Assembly: GCA_000467715.1 (NCBI GenBank)
Contig: AJFK01000277.1
Coordinates: forward strand, 16,301-80,300
Direction of reading: 5' to 3'
Source: Hysterium pulicare CBS 123377
Taxonomy: Eukaryota; Ascomycota; Dothideomycetes; Hysteriales; Hysteriaceae
DNA: 64,000 nt
Made by a program: the position numbers and the translations under genes
Notes under the pieces: model-generated
Databases searched by the model: none
Told to the model about the DNA's origin: nothing
What the model saw: the letters and a program-made list of their open reading frames with translations, nothing else
Part shown: positions 10,377 through 22,166 of the stretch, piece by piece
Layout: each line of letters opens with the position of its first letter
How positions within the stretch are numbered: position 1 is the stretch's first letter

Positions 10377-12302
10377 CTAGCGTCTTTGTCTGCGTGGACG
10401 AGGTGGCGGTACGGATTGTACAGCCTTCAAAATACGGTCGCATAGTTCTTGCCTCTGCACCTCCGTAGGTGGGATGGGTGCCCCTCCGCTCGAATAGCAG
10501 TAGACCATCCATTCGACTACTTTTGGACCTTCCACGGGGCCCTTGATTTTAATGATTTCTTTTTTATCCTCTCCACTTAAGGGTCGGTGAGAATAATCGC
10601 AGTATTTCGCGGCATCTGGGCCCTGATGTTCGCACTGTGCATACTTCTTATAATGGGTCACATAACAGTAACCACGGTCACTCGTCTTTGGAAACCCGCA
10701 TTTGTTGACGAAGAGCTTGCCGCTCCAGTGGTCATTATCGGGAAATTTCGGGTATTCAAGAGTATCCATGATCGTCCAGGGATAGTTTTGGAGTATGGGC
10801 CCCCACTGATCAACCTTGAACTCACCCTTGTATAATGGTAGCGAGCGAGGGCTCGGCTGAGGCCGATCTCCAATCACTTCACCTACTCTGGAACGAGCTG
10901 TCGAATCAGCAGTAGCTCGCATGTTCCTCAGACCCGCCGTGACAGAATCCAACGCTTCAGGGAACCCTTCAGTCGCGGGAGCGGGAAGTATATTCGACAA
11001 AGGTCGATCAATTGGCAGATCTCTCGCAGCTTGTGCGGAAGATGCTAGTTCTATAACTCTATCCCCAGCCTGTGGAGATAGAGTGCGGGTTGGATGAGGT
11101 CGTGCAACTGGTGCAGAACTGATTGGAATCTGATAGCCGCTTCCAGCCCGTGGAAACTGACTAAAACTCAAATACGATCCTCCATCACGTGAAGGTCGAT
11201 CAAAAGAATTCACGTACTCACCTACAGCATGTGAAGGCCGAGCATAATTCGGAGGTTGTCTTTCAACTTGTGAAAGGTTATCTGTGCGACTAGAAAATCC
11301 GTATCCAACCTGTGGAAACGGATTGTAATTGGAATGTGGGTCTCGATCTCGTCGAGACGGCCACGGATCCTCCTCTGAGTACTCCCGGAATGTTGAGAGA
11401 GATGGTAGTGCGGTTGGAGGGAAAGATGCTCGTGGCTCTGGTCGAGTACCAACCTCTATCTCTTGCATTGCCCGCATATTCTCACGAGTCTGGCGCCGCA
11501 ACGCATTCACCCTTACGGTTTGATCGCCGACCTGCGCCTCCAATCTCATGAGGGCATCTCTCGGATTCCCTGATTATACTGAGTTAGCACGGTGTGATAC
11601 AAACGAATGCATTGCTGTTGGATTTGATCTTACAGGTTTGCTGGGGCCGAGGTTGCGGGTCAGCGTATGCGGGTGGCTCATATTGGGGTTCATCGTATTG
11701 CTGCGATGAATATCCCCGAGATTGAGGTGGATGGGGTTGATAGTGGGGCTCAACGTATGGCTGCGATGAATACCCTCGAGATTGAGGTGGTTGTGGCGAA
11801 TAATAGTGCCCTGTAGATTTCACTCGTTAAAAGATGGCATGTTATCAGACGTCGCACTACTTACCATCGTCGTATTCGTCGTAATCATCGTAATCCTCAT
11901 AACCCCAATAAGGCGGCGACGTATATGCCACTCGGGGAGGTGGCGCATTTGAATAAGATGGGGCCATTGCTATATAGAATGACAAAATTAGTACGTGAAT
12001 AGGCAGGGCGATTTATGACAATTCCTACGCCGCGATTGAGGTGGATAATGGGAGGGCCCTTGTGGCCCTCGCGAATGAGGCGTATGAGACACTGTCGTCA
12101 CGCCACGATTAGTACATAGAACTTGTGAGTTTGATTCAACTAGTTTCCTTACATTGTGGGTTCGAATAAGGTGCCTCCTGTGGATGAGGCGTATAACCCG
12201 GTGACGGGTTTCGTCTTCCATACGTGGAAGGCCAGTCTGACACTGTTTGAAGGATTAGCATGTCACACTTGAAGCGTAGAAGTTAGGGTGGGTTGGCTTA
12301 CT
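10377..12302 (-). CDS. Pro/Tyr-rich protein with Cys/His C-terminal region; split start codon
   Basis: Six exons on the minus strand: 12302 (last base of a 5' UTR exon), 12242-12153, 12091-12029, 11969-11865, 11810-11634 and 11569-10377. All introns have GTAAG/GTAGG donors and AG acceptors, several with TACTAAT or CTAAT branch points. The coding sum is 1629 nt, giving 542 residues. The first exon ends in 'a' and the second starts with 'tg', so the ATG is created by splicing and reads MSDWPSTYGRR. Residues about 1-170 are low-complexity, with an acidic Asp/Tyr run and two close copies of PPQSRGYSSQ. A Ser/Pro-rich middle follows. The C-terminus holds Cys and His residues (CGF, YCYVTH, QCEH, YCDYSH) that could bind zinc, similar to CCCH-type spacing, and a basic tail. 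The function is unknown. It is divergent from the coiled-coil gene, whose ATG lies 144 bp away. An alternative start is the in-frame ATG at 11967, at MAPSYSNAPP. Confidence 0.75.
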
Positions 12303-12445
12303 CTCGAAACTGGTGAAGAAGAGAAGAAAGTCTGGGGGTTCGTGGTTGAAGTTAATATTTACGTGAAGTGGGGCGCTTACTAATCCGCCAAGAAATTCCA
12401 ACTATATTCACCTTCACGTCCGACCCCAGGAAACCTTTTCTCTCT

Positions 12446-14329
12446 ATGGCTTCGAATCACAATGTGACGCAGCCCCCATTTATGGCCATGGATGGCCATC
12501 TTGTTGCCCTTACTTTGGACAACTCGAAAGAGTTAATACGAAAATATGACACCGTCATCTGCGACGTGTGTAATCTTGCCGAGCGGAAGAGGAGACCGGA
12601 AAAGAAGAAAAAAGAGAGCGCGACTCCAAAAGAGCTCCCTGTCATAGTTCAGTCCAATGTGGACTTCCCTCCCTTGAAGTCCTTCCGCGAAACGAACGTA
12701 CAGCCTGTCCACACCATGCTTCCGAATCCCTTTGAATCGGAAGACGTGTCTTGGTTCCGGACAATATACGACCCAGAAAATTACGATAACGCTGAATGGT
12801 GGGACCACATCGCGGCTACGTTTTTACTACCCCGATTGCGAAATTTCATGCAGAGAATTCGAAGATATGAGGCCGACGCCAAATCGGTTGAGTATTGGGC
12901 GAGGAGGGCCCACAATGCCGAAAATCGTCTACAGAGTCAATCGGTCAGGTTGTACTTTGTAGGTCGGCTCAACAAGAGGTTGAGGAAGACAGTAAAGAAC
13001 TACCAAGCGAAGAAGTGGAAGCGCGAGGCAAGCGCCATTCAAAAGGATTTAGACGCAAAAGAGACAGATATACAGGCACAATTGGCTAGAGTGAAGCTCG
13101 AGACCAATAGCCTAAAGGATATTGGAAGGAGGTTGCAGGAAACAGCCAAAATCGTTGATATGGACGCGAAGAATGCGGCATCGTGGTGTCGGGAAGAGGT
13201 GGATAGGGTTGAAAAGCTCATCAAAGACCAGTTCTTTGAGAAAGCCACAAATAAAGAAAAGGTCCAAGGCATGTTCAGGGATCTTGTGGAGATGGCTGAA
13301 CAACGTGGAGCCATTTGCCTCGGGGAGGAGCGTCGCGCTCTCGAGGATGAGAAGCTCAAATTCGAATTGTATAAAGCTAACGAAATCGCACGACTTGCGG
13401 CGATAAAAGACCAAGTCGTATCAGAGGCCAAGAGAACGACGGAAGATAAGATGAGAAGGGAGATACGCGCCGAAGAGCGGCTTGCAGCACAAGTCGATTA
13501 CAAGAATAGAATGTTGGTAGCGACATTCGAAGCAGGCTATTCCCGCGCTCTTGGCAATAATCGCAGTCAACAGTACGGCAAAGGAGTCGGAGTCGGCGTG
13601 AGTAAGGCGTTGAGCGCCATTCGCGACTCGAATCTCTTGTGCGACTCTCAAGGATGTAAGGCGAGAGTCCAAGACTATTTCGACGAACAACTGTTGCGAG
13701 TGCTGTAAGTAAATCTCTATCTGCAATCTGAAGACCGAACACTTACATAGTATAGTGAAACCACTCAACCATTCGAGGCAGAAGAGCCCGAGGATCTCTT
13801 AGAATAGCCCATAAATTACACGCAGCTCTCAGAAGAGTACGAAAAACAAGTAGAGGAGCTCTCGGGAGAAGTCCAAAAAGTCGATCATCAAGAAAACACG
13901 CCGTCTCACGAGGACTCACACGAGCCTCGCACGACGGAAATTCAATCGACATTATCTGGCAATCAGCCACAGGCCTCCAAAATACGCCTCGTGAATCGCC
14001 CACGGCGGAACGAGACGGATGAGGAATTGAAATCATACGCCCAAAAATTAAGCCTAGGCTCTGGTGGTGCGTCCTATACAGTCTTGCCACCCGCTCATTC
14101 ATCGAAATCGAAATCGAAGTCGAAGTCGAAAGGCCGAGGAAAAGGGAAACAGCCAATGAGGCAAGACTTCGAAGAAGCCGGGGGTGAAGCAGACTGGCCT
14201 TACGATCTTCGCCACCAAGACGTGAAAATAGGATGGAGAAGGAAATGGCACGGTGGATCCACATATGAGTTGGATGAGGCAATCCCAGAAGAAAAATTCG
14301 GGCAAGCCCGCAACGAGGACGATTGGTGA
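12446..14329 (+). CDS. Coiled-coil protein, unknown function, interrupted by in-frame TAG
   Basis: Exon 1 is 12446-13704. A 51-bp intron (13705-13755, GTAAGT...TATAG) follows, then a second exon. In the second exon the frame meets TAG at 13805-13807, giving 436 residues, yet the same frame continues open and protein-like for 173 more sense codons to a stop ending at 14329. That tail includes EEYEKQVEELSGEVQ, an SKSKSKSK run and HGGSTYELDEAIPEE. Without the TAG the product would be 610 residues. The N-terminal third has a CDVC pair and Lys-rich run; residues about 150-380 are a charged, heptad-like coiled coil. CAG to TAG is the simplest origin. No intron removing the TAG keeps the frame. It shares a short divergent promoter with the Cys/His gene on the other strand. 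I do not recognise the family. Confidence 0.7.
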
Positions 14330-14416
14330 GGTTGAGATCTTAGCATATCGAGGGTCATCCTCAGATAGCTTTCATCTTACCTCAAAGAGATCGTCCTCGT
14401 CGATTTCACTCCGTAT

Positions 14417-14730
14417 CCTTAGAGACCAGTTCTCGAAAGGATTCCTACAAACATCTACTCCTTTCGGACTTCAAGTAATTCCGAATTGCCTCCAGAATCC
14501 ATAGAGACCAGTTCTCCACGGATTTTTCTAATTCATTCGGACTTCAAGTAATTCCGAATCACATTCCATATCCCTAGAGACCAGTTCTCCACGGATTTTT
14601 CTAATTCATTCGGATTTCAAGTAATTCCGAATCACATCCAGCATCCCCAGAGACCAGTTCTCGACGGATTTTTTCCCAAGGTTTGCCTATCGGTCTTCAA
14701 GTAATTCCGATTTGTGTCGTATAAGTCTTT
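14417..14730. repeat. Tandem repeat array, four units of 73-82 bp
   Basis: Units begin at 'agagaccagttctc' at 14421, 14503, 14576 and 14649, so spacing is 82, 73 and 73 bp. Each contains 'cggattttt' or a close variant and then 'cttcaagtaattccga'. The second and third units are nearly identical; the first and fourth are diverged. The array starts about 90 bp after the stop of the coiled-coil gene, probably in its 3' UTR or just beyond. Confidence 0.85.
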
Positions 14731-14970
14731 GGTGGAATTCTTGCAGTCCCTGCTTTTCCAATGTATTATAAACAACCGAAAGTTCTTTGATGCTTTTATC
14801 CAATTCCCATCAAATTATATGTGAGGATCAGGTCTAACAACACAGGATGCCTCGTCTCCATCTAATCCAGTCATTCCCCAATCTCCAAATGTTACACGAA
14901 TCTGCAAAGTGTGCGAGGGCAGTGGCGCCAGGAGAGATAATCTCTTGAATCAATCAGCCTTGCTCTTTCA

Positions 14971-15679
14971 ATGAGTTGGATGGAGCTTACGGAGAGTACA
15001 AATCGCGGCGCGTATGTCGACAAATTTATTGCCGTATATTTTCTAGAGTACACCTTAAGATGGAAACGCGTCAAATACGCAGCGAGAAGATGTTGCTATG
15101 ACACAAGCGATGAAAGAGTTGTGCGTTTCGCATCTCTCCGGACCGAAAAGTCATTTCCGAGTTAGCGGGGTTGGGAATTATGTAAGAATTTTTCGATCTT
15201 CCTAAGCCGGAGGTCGGTGCGGCGGTCGACACGGGCGGATTTCTTGCCCTCAGTGCAACACCTAGGGACCTTCTACAAGCAGCGCCATATTATGGTTTTA
15301 CATTTGAGCTTCAAATACCCGATAAATTCTTAGCGGAAAGTTGGAATTCAACTAAAGCCATCGAAGCCGCAGGCGCGACTCATGGTCGGTAGGTAGAAAC
15401 GAAACCTACGACGACCTTATCCTCAGTTACCCTTACTAACATCCTTCCAGGTGCATTTCGAGTGGAGCAAAATACTATTTCTGCAGTATCACATTGGATT
15501 CCGATCCGGAAGTAACGACTCTACCTAAAGCACAGTCGCTACATGGAAGGCTGTTTCTTTACCAGGAGCTCAACCCAAGCCATGTAATCATCGCGGTTAA
15601 TATCTCCGTAAAGACCCGGATCTGGAGATTAGCGAAGAGAAGAGTTTTCGGCCCCGTTTCCTGGAGCGATCCTATGTGA
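14971..15679 (+). pseudogene. Partly readable gene of unknown family, last two exons clear
   Basis: A perfect fungal intron at 15389-15450 (donor GTAGGT, branch TACTAAC at 15434-15440, acceptor CCAG) joins an exon ending ...AIEAAGATHGR to one beginning CISSGAKYYFCSIT, which stops at 15679. Upstream, the frame meets TAA at about 15182 just before EFFDLPKPEVGAAVD. An open frame in another phase starts at ATG 14971 (MSWMELTESTNRGAYVDKF) and stops before it connects. The gene is therefore either missing an unrecognised intron or broken near 15165-15185. No domain is recognised. Confidence 0.35.
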
Positions 15680-18302
15680 TGCACGTCAGAATAGTAGGCT
15701 TTCCATTGTACGGCAAGCATCCACCGAGAAATCCACCGAGAGAGCACAATGGCGTCCTTCACTAAGGAAGAATCCGCAATCCTCTGGGCGGCAACTCTAT
15801 TCAACATCTCACGGTCATCGCTTTGGCTTTACATTCAGCACACGAGAGCCTGAGTCTCAACTCATCACACCTATGTATCCCGAGCAGTTATGTGAAACGC
15901 GATTTGAGCGTAAGCCCCGCCAGATATTGCTCTATTCTTCATGCTCTCGGCGGATCCAAACTTGTCGCAGAATCCGACTCCATTAGCTTACAAGCGCACG
16001 AATACAGCATCGACATACTGAGCATTCCGACGCATACGTAGTCTTCCTTGACAACTAATTGGTTCAGCCTCAGTCCGTGTCTCCGCATTGGAGCAAAACC
16101 CATGTTGTGGCTAAGTCCACTCTATCATTATCATCATGCACCCCAGCTGAATCAGACTAGATGACACCGAGGGACATGCGTCATAGGAAGGCAAGGAACG
16201 TATCAGGGAATGAGACATTTGTCACCACAGGTTAATTTAACACACGGGATTTTGAGATGTAACTACTTCCAAACTTCCGGTAAGTGACCTTTATGCAGGT
16301 GTGGGATGCTACGTTGGTTGCGATGGCGGCATATACCTTGTCATGGGAATCGTTGATATGGAGATACGAAGAGGGGTGGACAGCAGGATATGCGGAGGAT
16401 CTTGATAATCACGAAGATACGAGGTGCGGGCTATCCACTGACTAGCTCTTCGTAGAGACATATGAGACGGTAATGATACTGATTTCATTATAGACAAAAT
16501 CTATGAATGACCCACTGTTTTAAAAAACCCCAGTGCCCCAGGAATATGTGCTGCAACACCAAACAGTTCCGGCATTTCCCACAGTATTCTACCCTGTACA
16601 CATCTACGCATCATCGAGGTATACGCATTATCAAGGAGGATGCGCGGTCCCAGCGTCTCGTTTCGTGCGCATGGGTCTCAAGACTTGTACCCAACACTTT
16701 GCGGCTGTGCAAGTCTCTGAGATCTCTTCTGGATAATTCTTCAGGGTAGTAACAGTATAAGTCCTCCGCCGTAGCCAGGAGGTTTCGCGCAGAGAGGGCT
16801 TCAAGTCTCGAAATTCACACTCCTCGTGTAAACAAAAAACATTGGGTATGGCGAATATGGACATGAAGCTTCACGCGCTCCGTCATTGTGTTATGCCCTG
16901 GTGCTGACTGGTGCCAGGAACTACGAAACACCAAAAAAGTCATCTGGGAACTGATCAGCCCTGAGTTATCTTTGCGCTATCGGACCAACGTCATCGATAT
17001 TGGAGGTGGAGGGAGTGGTCTGGGGTTTATTGAAGGTCGGGTAATGGTCCTGGAAATGTTAGCTGAAGCATTGACGAATTCATTGAAAGAGACACTTTGT
17101 GGTATCCGAACGATGAAAGGGCGGCTGTAGCTTCGAGACTGAAAGAGGAGAATTCCGCTCATGGGAAGGCTGGTGATGTCCACATGCATGTGTTATGTTT
17201 TGTGGAGGATGTGGTGTCCCGAGTCCAGGCCTTTCTGCTGTAAGACGCCGCGAGATGTTCCAGATATACACAATCGTCGTACCCAATAGTGGGAGGATAA
17301 GGCTTTCGAGGTATGAATGACATTTGTCGCCGTTGTGAGGGAGGAGGCTGTGTGGAGGTGATGTGGTGAAACGAACCGGGTGGCGTAAGGATGAAGATGA
17401 AAATGCAGGTGCCGGCCGCTGTCTACCTAGGCAGCAAACATGGCGTGCGCCCCCCGCTCAAGCAGGCTTTGGCGCCTGTAAATCGACGCCTCGGAACACG
17501 AAGCCCCCAATTACACCACTCGTGAAGCGCATCGGATATCCGCGACACCAAGAAGCTTCATCTTCAGCCAGGATCGCCTTGGTCTCCGATCAATGCACGG
17601 ACTGTACGAGGACAATGCAGCTCCCTCGATCACATCCCACGGGTTCTAGCAACTTTACGTCTCTGCAGACTGCGTTTGGCCTACGACCATTGCATACGGT
17701 TGGTTAGAGCATGTTTGAACTTTGAATCGAAACTTACTTCCCCAGACTTCTTCGCCCCGGTCGCGAGCCACGAAGCGCAATTCGAACCTCAATTGCCAGC
17801 ACGCAAGGCTTCCCCTTCGTTCGTTGAAGCCCTCTCCTCCTACGACGACTCGTTCCGATACTGACCTCCCCTTCATCATTGAGCGATGCAATGGCTCACA
17901 AGCTAGCTTCTATACGAACTTCAGCGGTTTGAGATAACAACAGGGCACGAATGTGACGGCAGATGATATATCGGTTTATCTGGGAGGCCTGTTACCGGGA
18001 AGGTAAGTACTCTGCAAGTTCAGCCAGGATAATTTTACATACCTACTAGATCAGAACCTCTGAGCTCTGCTATCTGGCTTCTGTCCATGATCTATTCATT
18101 ATGCAAAGAGGATAAGACGGTCTGGGGTTGGGGGTGTGAACTGGATTTGATGGGTGGTACCGAGGTGAAACTAATCTTGTGCAAGTCTCAGAAAGAATTT
18201 GGAGGGAGGGCAAGGATGCCGTCAATAGTACGAATCTGAGAGTCTAGAGTATACTCACTATGTTGGCCTCTAATATGAAAAGTGGTAGATACCCCCCAGG
18301 TC
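15680..18302. other. Gene-poor stretch, nothing supportable
   Basis: Many short frames on both strands lack domains, good starts or splice structure. No tRNA, rRNA or clear transposon feature was seen. Composition is ordinary, so this may be decayed coding sequence, regulatory DNA or long-silent elements. Confidence 0.35.
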
Positions 18303-18590
18303 ATGGAAAGCCAGAAAATTACCCGAACCCTGGGCGTCCGAGATACGCTAAAGAAGCATGTAGAGGCGCTTCAGTACAACCATTTGGAAGTAGAAGTAGA
18401 CAAGCGGGAAGAGTCAAAAGACGATGTGGAAGAGAAGAAGAAAGCAGAACCCCAGGTCCAAAAAGGATCCCCATGGGCGCTCATTCCAATGTGGCCTTCC
18501 CGTAGCTTCTATCATACAATCAAACAGATCATCTCCGCCGGATTAAAAATTCACGTTCCCAGAGTCAGGTCCTCAATGGATTTGGTATAA
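18303..18590 (+). CDS. Possible small Lys/Glu-rich protein, 95 residues
   Basis: The frame starts with ATG at 18303 and encodes MESQKITRTLGVRDTLKKH, then a charged segment rich in Lys and Glu, and a Trp/Pro-containing end. Its last 10 codons and stop fall inside the first unit of the repeat array at 18558-18790, so the 3' end may be a chance product of the repeat. There is no recognised family and no supporting intron. Confidence 0.25.
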   Translation: MESQKITRTLGVRDTLKKHVEALQYNHLEVEVDKREESKDDVEEKKKAEPQVQKGSPWALIPMWPSRSFYHTIKQIISAGLKIHVPRVRSSMDLV

Positions 18591-18790
18591 TCAAAGAGGG
18601 AACAACTCGGCCTTCAGGCAGTTCCGAATCACATCCCGTACCCATGGGGTCAGGTTTTCAACGGATCTTTTGCACATGTCTACCTCTTTGGATCTTCGGG
18701 TAAATCCAGATCAGGTCGTATATCCAAGAGATTCATTGTCTTCAGCGGATTTTTTCACAAACATTTAGCTTTCGGTTTGAGCCAATGGAA
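18558..18790. repeat. Diverged second array of the 73-85 bp repeat
   Basis: Three units begin near 18561, 18646 and 18727: 'agagtcaggtcctcaatgga', 'ggggtcaggttttcaacgga' and 'agagattcattgtcttcagc'. The first two continue to a 'cttc..g.a.ttccga'-like or 'cttcgggtaaatcc' segment. They match the units at 14417-14730 in order and spacing but with many substitutions. Both arrays are on the same strand, about 4 kb apart. Confidence 0.6.
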
Positions 18791-19413
18791 GCGGCAGAGA
18801 ACCAGTGGACGAAGAGGAGCTGGAAATACCAGGGTAAGGACGGGATTCTTCAGGAGTGTAGGGATACGATAATATGAAGGGGGTCAGTACCCCGGAGTGC
18901 ATCGTGGCCGTGTAGATGCGAAGTTGGCTAGACAGTCCGGCGTTGATCAAGATCCCCAGGAATTGGAGAGCAAAGAAGACTTGGGTTGGCCGGAGGTTGA
19001 CTGCTTTCTGAGTCAGCCGGAGTAAGTGTGGCTGCTCGTATCTCGAGTAGGCGGTCTTTTATCCAATGCTACTTGCGATGGGCCACCCGCTACGTCAAAG
19101 CGATCCCGAAGTGGTGGAAGCGGTGAGATTCACGGAAGGTTGCCTTCGAAGAGGAGCAACGCCATGGTGGTGGCAACCTGCAAGCTGTCAGCCACAACGC
19201 GAGAGCAGACGCCACGACCCAGCCAGATAAGATGTCGAAAAGCTAATGTGTTGACGCATGTTGGGTATCTACGCAGAAGAAAGCCGATTTTGCCTCCAGA
19301 CCCTTTTTTCCAACGGTGGGGATGACGAGGTCTCAGAAGGCCAGATTCACGATGTGCTTTGCGAGTGGCGTGTTTTGGCCAACGACACCGAACAGCTTCT
19401 CGTACGTGAACAT
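18765..19413 (-). pseudogene. Decayed gene, possibly membrane protein
   Basis: From ATG 19413 the minus strand reads MFTYEKLFGVVGQNTPLAKH and on through IVNLAF to TGA at 19335, where TGG (Trp) would fit. It then reads DLVIPTVGKKGLEAKSAFFC and meets TAG at 19245. The frame degrades after about 19150. Further along, another frame (about 18990-18765) gives a hydrophobic segment (PTQVFFALQFLGILINAG). Both stops are explained by C:G to T:A changes, as RIP would cause. The family was not identified. Confidence 0.3.
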
Positions 19414-20111
19414 GTTCGCTAAAAGGTGAAAGAGACGTGAATCCCCGCAAAAGATGCATCGTGGTGGCCGCTGGGAAGGGTGGCGTTGGTCCATGCATGC
19501 CGGCTAACCTCCGCTAGGTATCCGCTTCCCGCACAATTGCGTCGCTTTGCAGCTACCACGGTACAGCATTTGCTCGTCCAAGGCCTTGCATTGTACGCTG
19601 TGTGGGGTTGTGTGTTGAAGTCGCTGTGTTTCGAGGGAATTCTCAGCAAAAGCTTACCGTCGTATGTATGGCTTAGGCTTGGCGATCAGCCCCTGACGTA
19701 GCGCAGCATCGATCATCCGCCTTCGTTTGCGCCGCATATCGAACATCTTAACTGCAACTGATAAGAGATTCGGTACAGCCGACAACAACCTTGGAACCTA
19801 ACATGATTTGCTTCAACAGTTTTTCCGTATGCGAAGTGTGGGGGATACGAGCAATACGCTTGCAATTAGACCAGCTTTTGCCCTGCGTCCTTATCGTGGT
19901 CATGCACTGCACCACTCTCCACCATGCTAGCTTCTCACCATCCAACGCACAATTCCATTAAAGGCTCTCTGTTCGCGTGCTCGAATTCTTTCTTTTCGTT
20001 TTCGACAAGCCTTTCAACCCCTCTGCTTCTCCCCATCCCATCACCGTCACCATCACTTCTCCTTTCTGGGCAACTTGTTCGCACTAAGCCACCCAGAACA
20101 CGACAGCAGCC
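19414..20111. other. Upstream region of the amino-acid permease
   Basis: No supportable gene. The last 150 bases before ATG 20112 are pyrimidine-rich on the plus strand (ctccttt, ccccatcccatcaccgtc), a usual feature of well-expressed filamentous-fungal leaders. Confidence 0.4.
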
Positions 20112-22166
20112 ATGGACAAAGACTTGGAGAAGCATGATTCCCGATCGAGTCCTCCTCAATATGAATATGGCTCGACCGAGGAGACCAAGACCGGTACCAA
20201 ACTCACGCGCTTCAGGGACAGCTTCAAACGAAATCCCAATGCTCGCATGGTTACCGAAGCCACGGACGCCGAGGGAAAGCCCCTGCCAGATCAGCCTCCC
20301 GCTGAGCCTGCCTTGTCGATGCAGTTGAAGAACCGTCACTTGCAGATGATTGCCATTGGCGGCTCTATTGGTACGCGTCCTTGCCAGCGCCTGCTTTCAA
20401 CCCACCACTTCTAATCATGAATGCAACAGGCACTGGTCTATTCGTCGGTTCTGGCGCTGCTCTTTCGGCGGGTGGCCCAGCTTCTCTGGTCCTCGCCTAT
20501 GGCCTCATCGGTATCATGTTGTTCTGTACCGTCCAAGCTCTTGGCGAGATGGCGGTTGCATTTCCAGTCGCCGGTTCGTTCGCTGTATATGCTTCTCGAT
20601 TCATTGATCCAGCCTGGGGATTTGCCTTGGCCTGGAAGTAAGTATTACCACTCCCAGCTACTTCGACAGCGTACCTCTGGTATACCACGTGCTATGGAAG
20701 CAAGCTAACACCACCACAGCTACGCACTCTCCTGGTTGGTTACACTTCCACTCGAAATTGTCGCCGCATCCATTACTGTCGGTTACTGGCCTGCATCTCG
20801 CAATGTCAATCCTGCTGCTTGGGTGACCATTTTCTTGGCCGTCATCATCAGCATCAACCTTTTCGGCGTTAGAGGTTACGGCGAAGCTGAATTTGTCTTC
20901 TCGATCGTCAAGATTGTTGCCGTTATTGGTTTCATGTCAGTAATACTAGATTTGCCGATTATACCTTTGCTAATGGAAGTCAGACTTTTAGGAATAATCA
21001 TCGACACAGGGGGTGTACCCGGTCAGCCATATATGGGAGCTCATTTCTGGTTCGTGAATTCCCTTCCCACACTGCTTTACCGCCAAGCATGTATCTAATG
21101 ATACTCAGGTATGATCCCGGTGCCTTCCACAACGGTTTCAAGGGACTGTGCTCCGTGTTTGTCACGGCTGCCTTCTCCTTCGCTGGTACCGAGCTCGTAG
21201 GCCTCTGCGCCGCCGAAACCGACAACCCCCGCAAGACCCTCCCCACGGCCGTCAAACAAGTTTTTTGGCGTATCTGTCTGGTGAGATTCCCTCTCTTAGT
21301 CGCTGTCTTCAACGGTCACGTATTTCTAACCATGAAAACAGTTCTACATGGTTTCCCTCACCATTGTTGGCTGCCTCGTCCCCTACAACGACCCCAACCT
21401 TCTCGGCTCCTCCACTGATGCCAACGCCTCTCCTTTCGTCATCGCCGTGAGAAACGCCGGCATCAAAGTAGTTCCCTCCATCATGAACGTTGTCATCATG
21501 ATTGCCGTTCTCAGCGTCGGAAACTCTTCAATCTACGGGTCATCCCGCACTCTCGCCGCCCTCGCAGACCGAGGCCAAGCGCCCAAGATTCTAGGATATA
21601 TCGACCGATCAGGTCGTCCCTTGGTAGCCATCTTGTTCTCCTCCGCATTCGGGTTCATTTGTTATATCGTGGCCGCGGGCGACAACATCAGAACACAAGC
21701 TTTCAACTGGATGTTGGCGATTTCAGGCCTGGCGGCAATCTTCAACTGGGCGTCTATTTGTCTCTGCCACATCCGCTTCCGCAAGGCCTGGAAAGTCCAG
21801 GGCCACACTCTTGACGAACTAGCCTTCACGTCCCAAGCAACAGTCTACGGCTCCTGGGTTGGCTTCATCTTCAACATCCTCATCCTCATCGCTCAATTCT
21901 GGACCGGCATGGCCCCAGTCGGATACGCCGCCATGACTGCCGGGGAGAGGGTACAAACATTCTTCGAAGCTTACTTGGCGTTTCCCATTGTGGCGATCAG
22001 CTATGTGGTGTATAAGGTAATATACAAGACGAAGTTCAGGAAGGCCAGTGAGATCGACGTCACAAGCGGGAAGAGGGAGATGGATCTTCCGGCGTTGTTG
22101 GCGGAGGAGAGAGCCGAAAAGGCCCACTGGCCCCTGTGGAAGAAAGTCTGGAAGACACTTTGTTAG
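20112..22166 (+). CDS. Amino-acid permease, fungal Gap1/YAT type
   Basis: Plasma-membrane proton symporter for amino acids, APC superfamily. Six exons: 20112-20370, 20430-20637, 20720-20935, 20984-21049, 21109-21280 and 21342-22166, total 1746 nt, 581 residues, the usual family length. Every junction preserves frame. Family signatures are the N-terminal LKNRHLQMIAIGGSIGTGLF block (split by intron 1), LGEMAVAFPVAGSFAVYA, the FSFAGTELVGLCAAET block with PRKTLP, and SSIYGSSRTLAALADRGQAP. About twelve hydrophobic segments lie between a charged N-terminus and a hydrophilic C-terminus. For intron 3 I chose the acceptor at 20983 because it yields the family-like GIIIDTGG reading. The substrate cannot be read from sequence. 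No lesions were seen. Confidence 0.93.
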
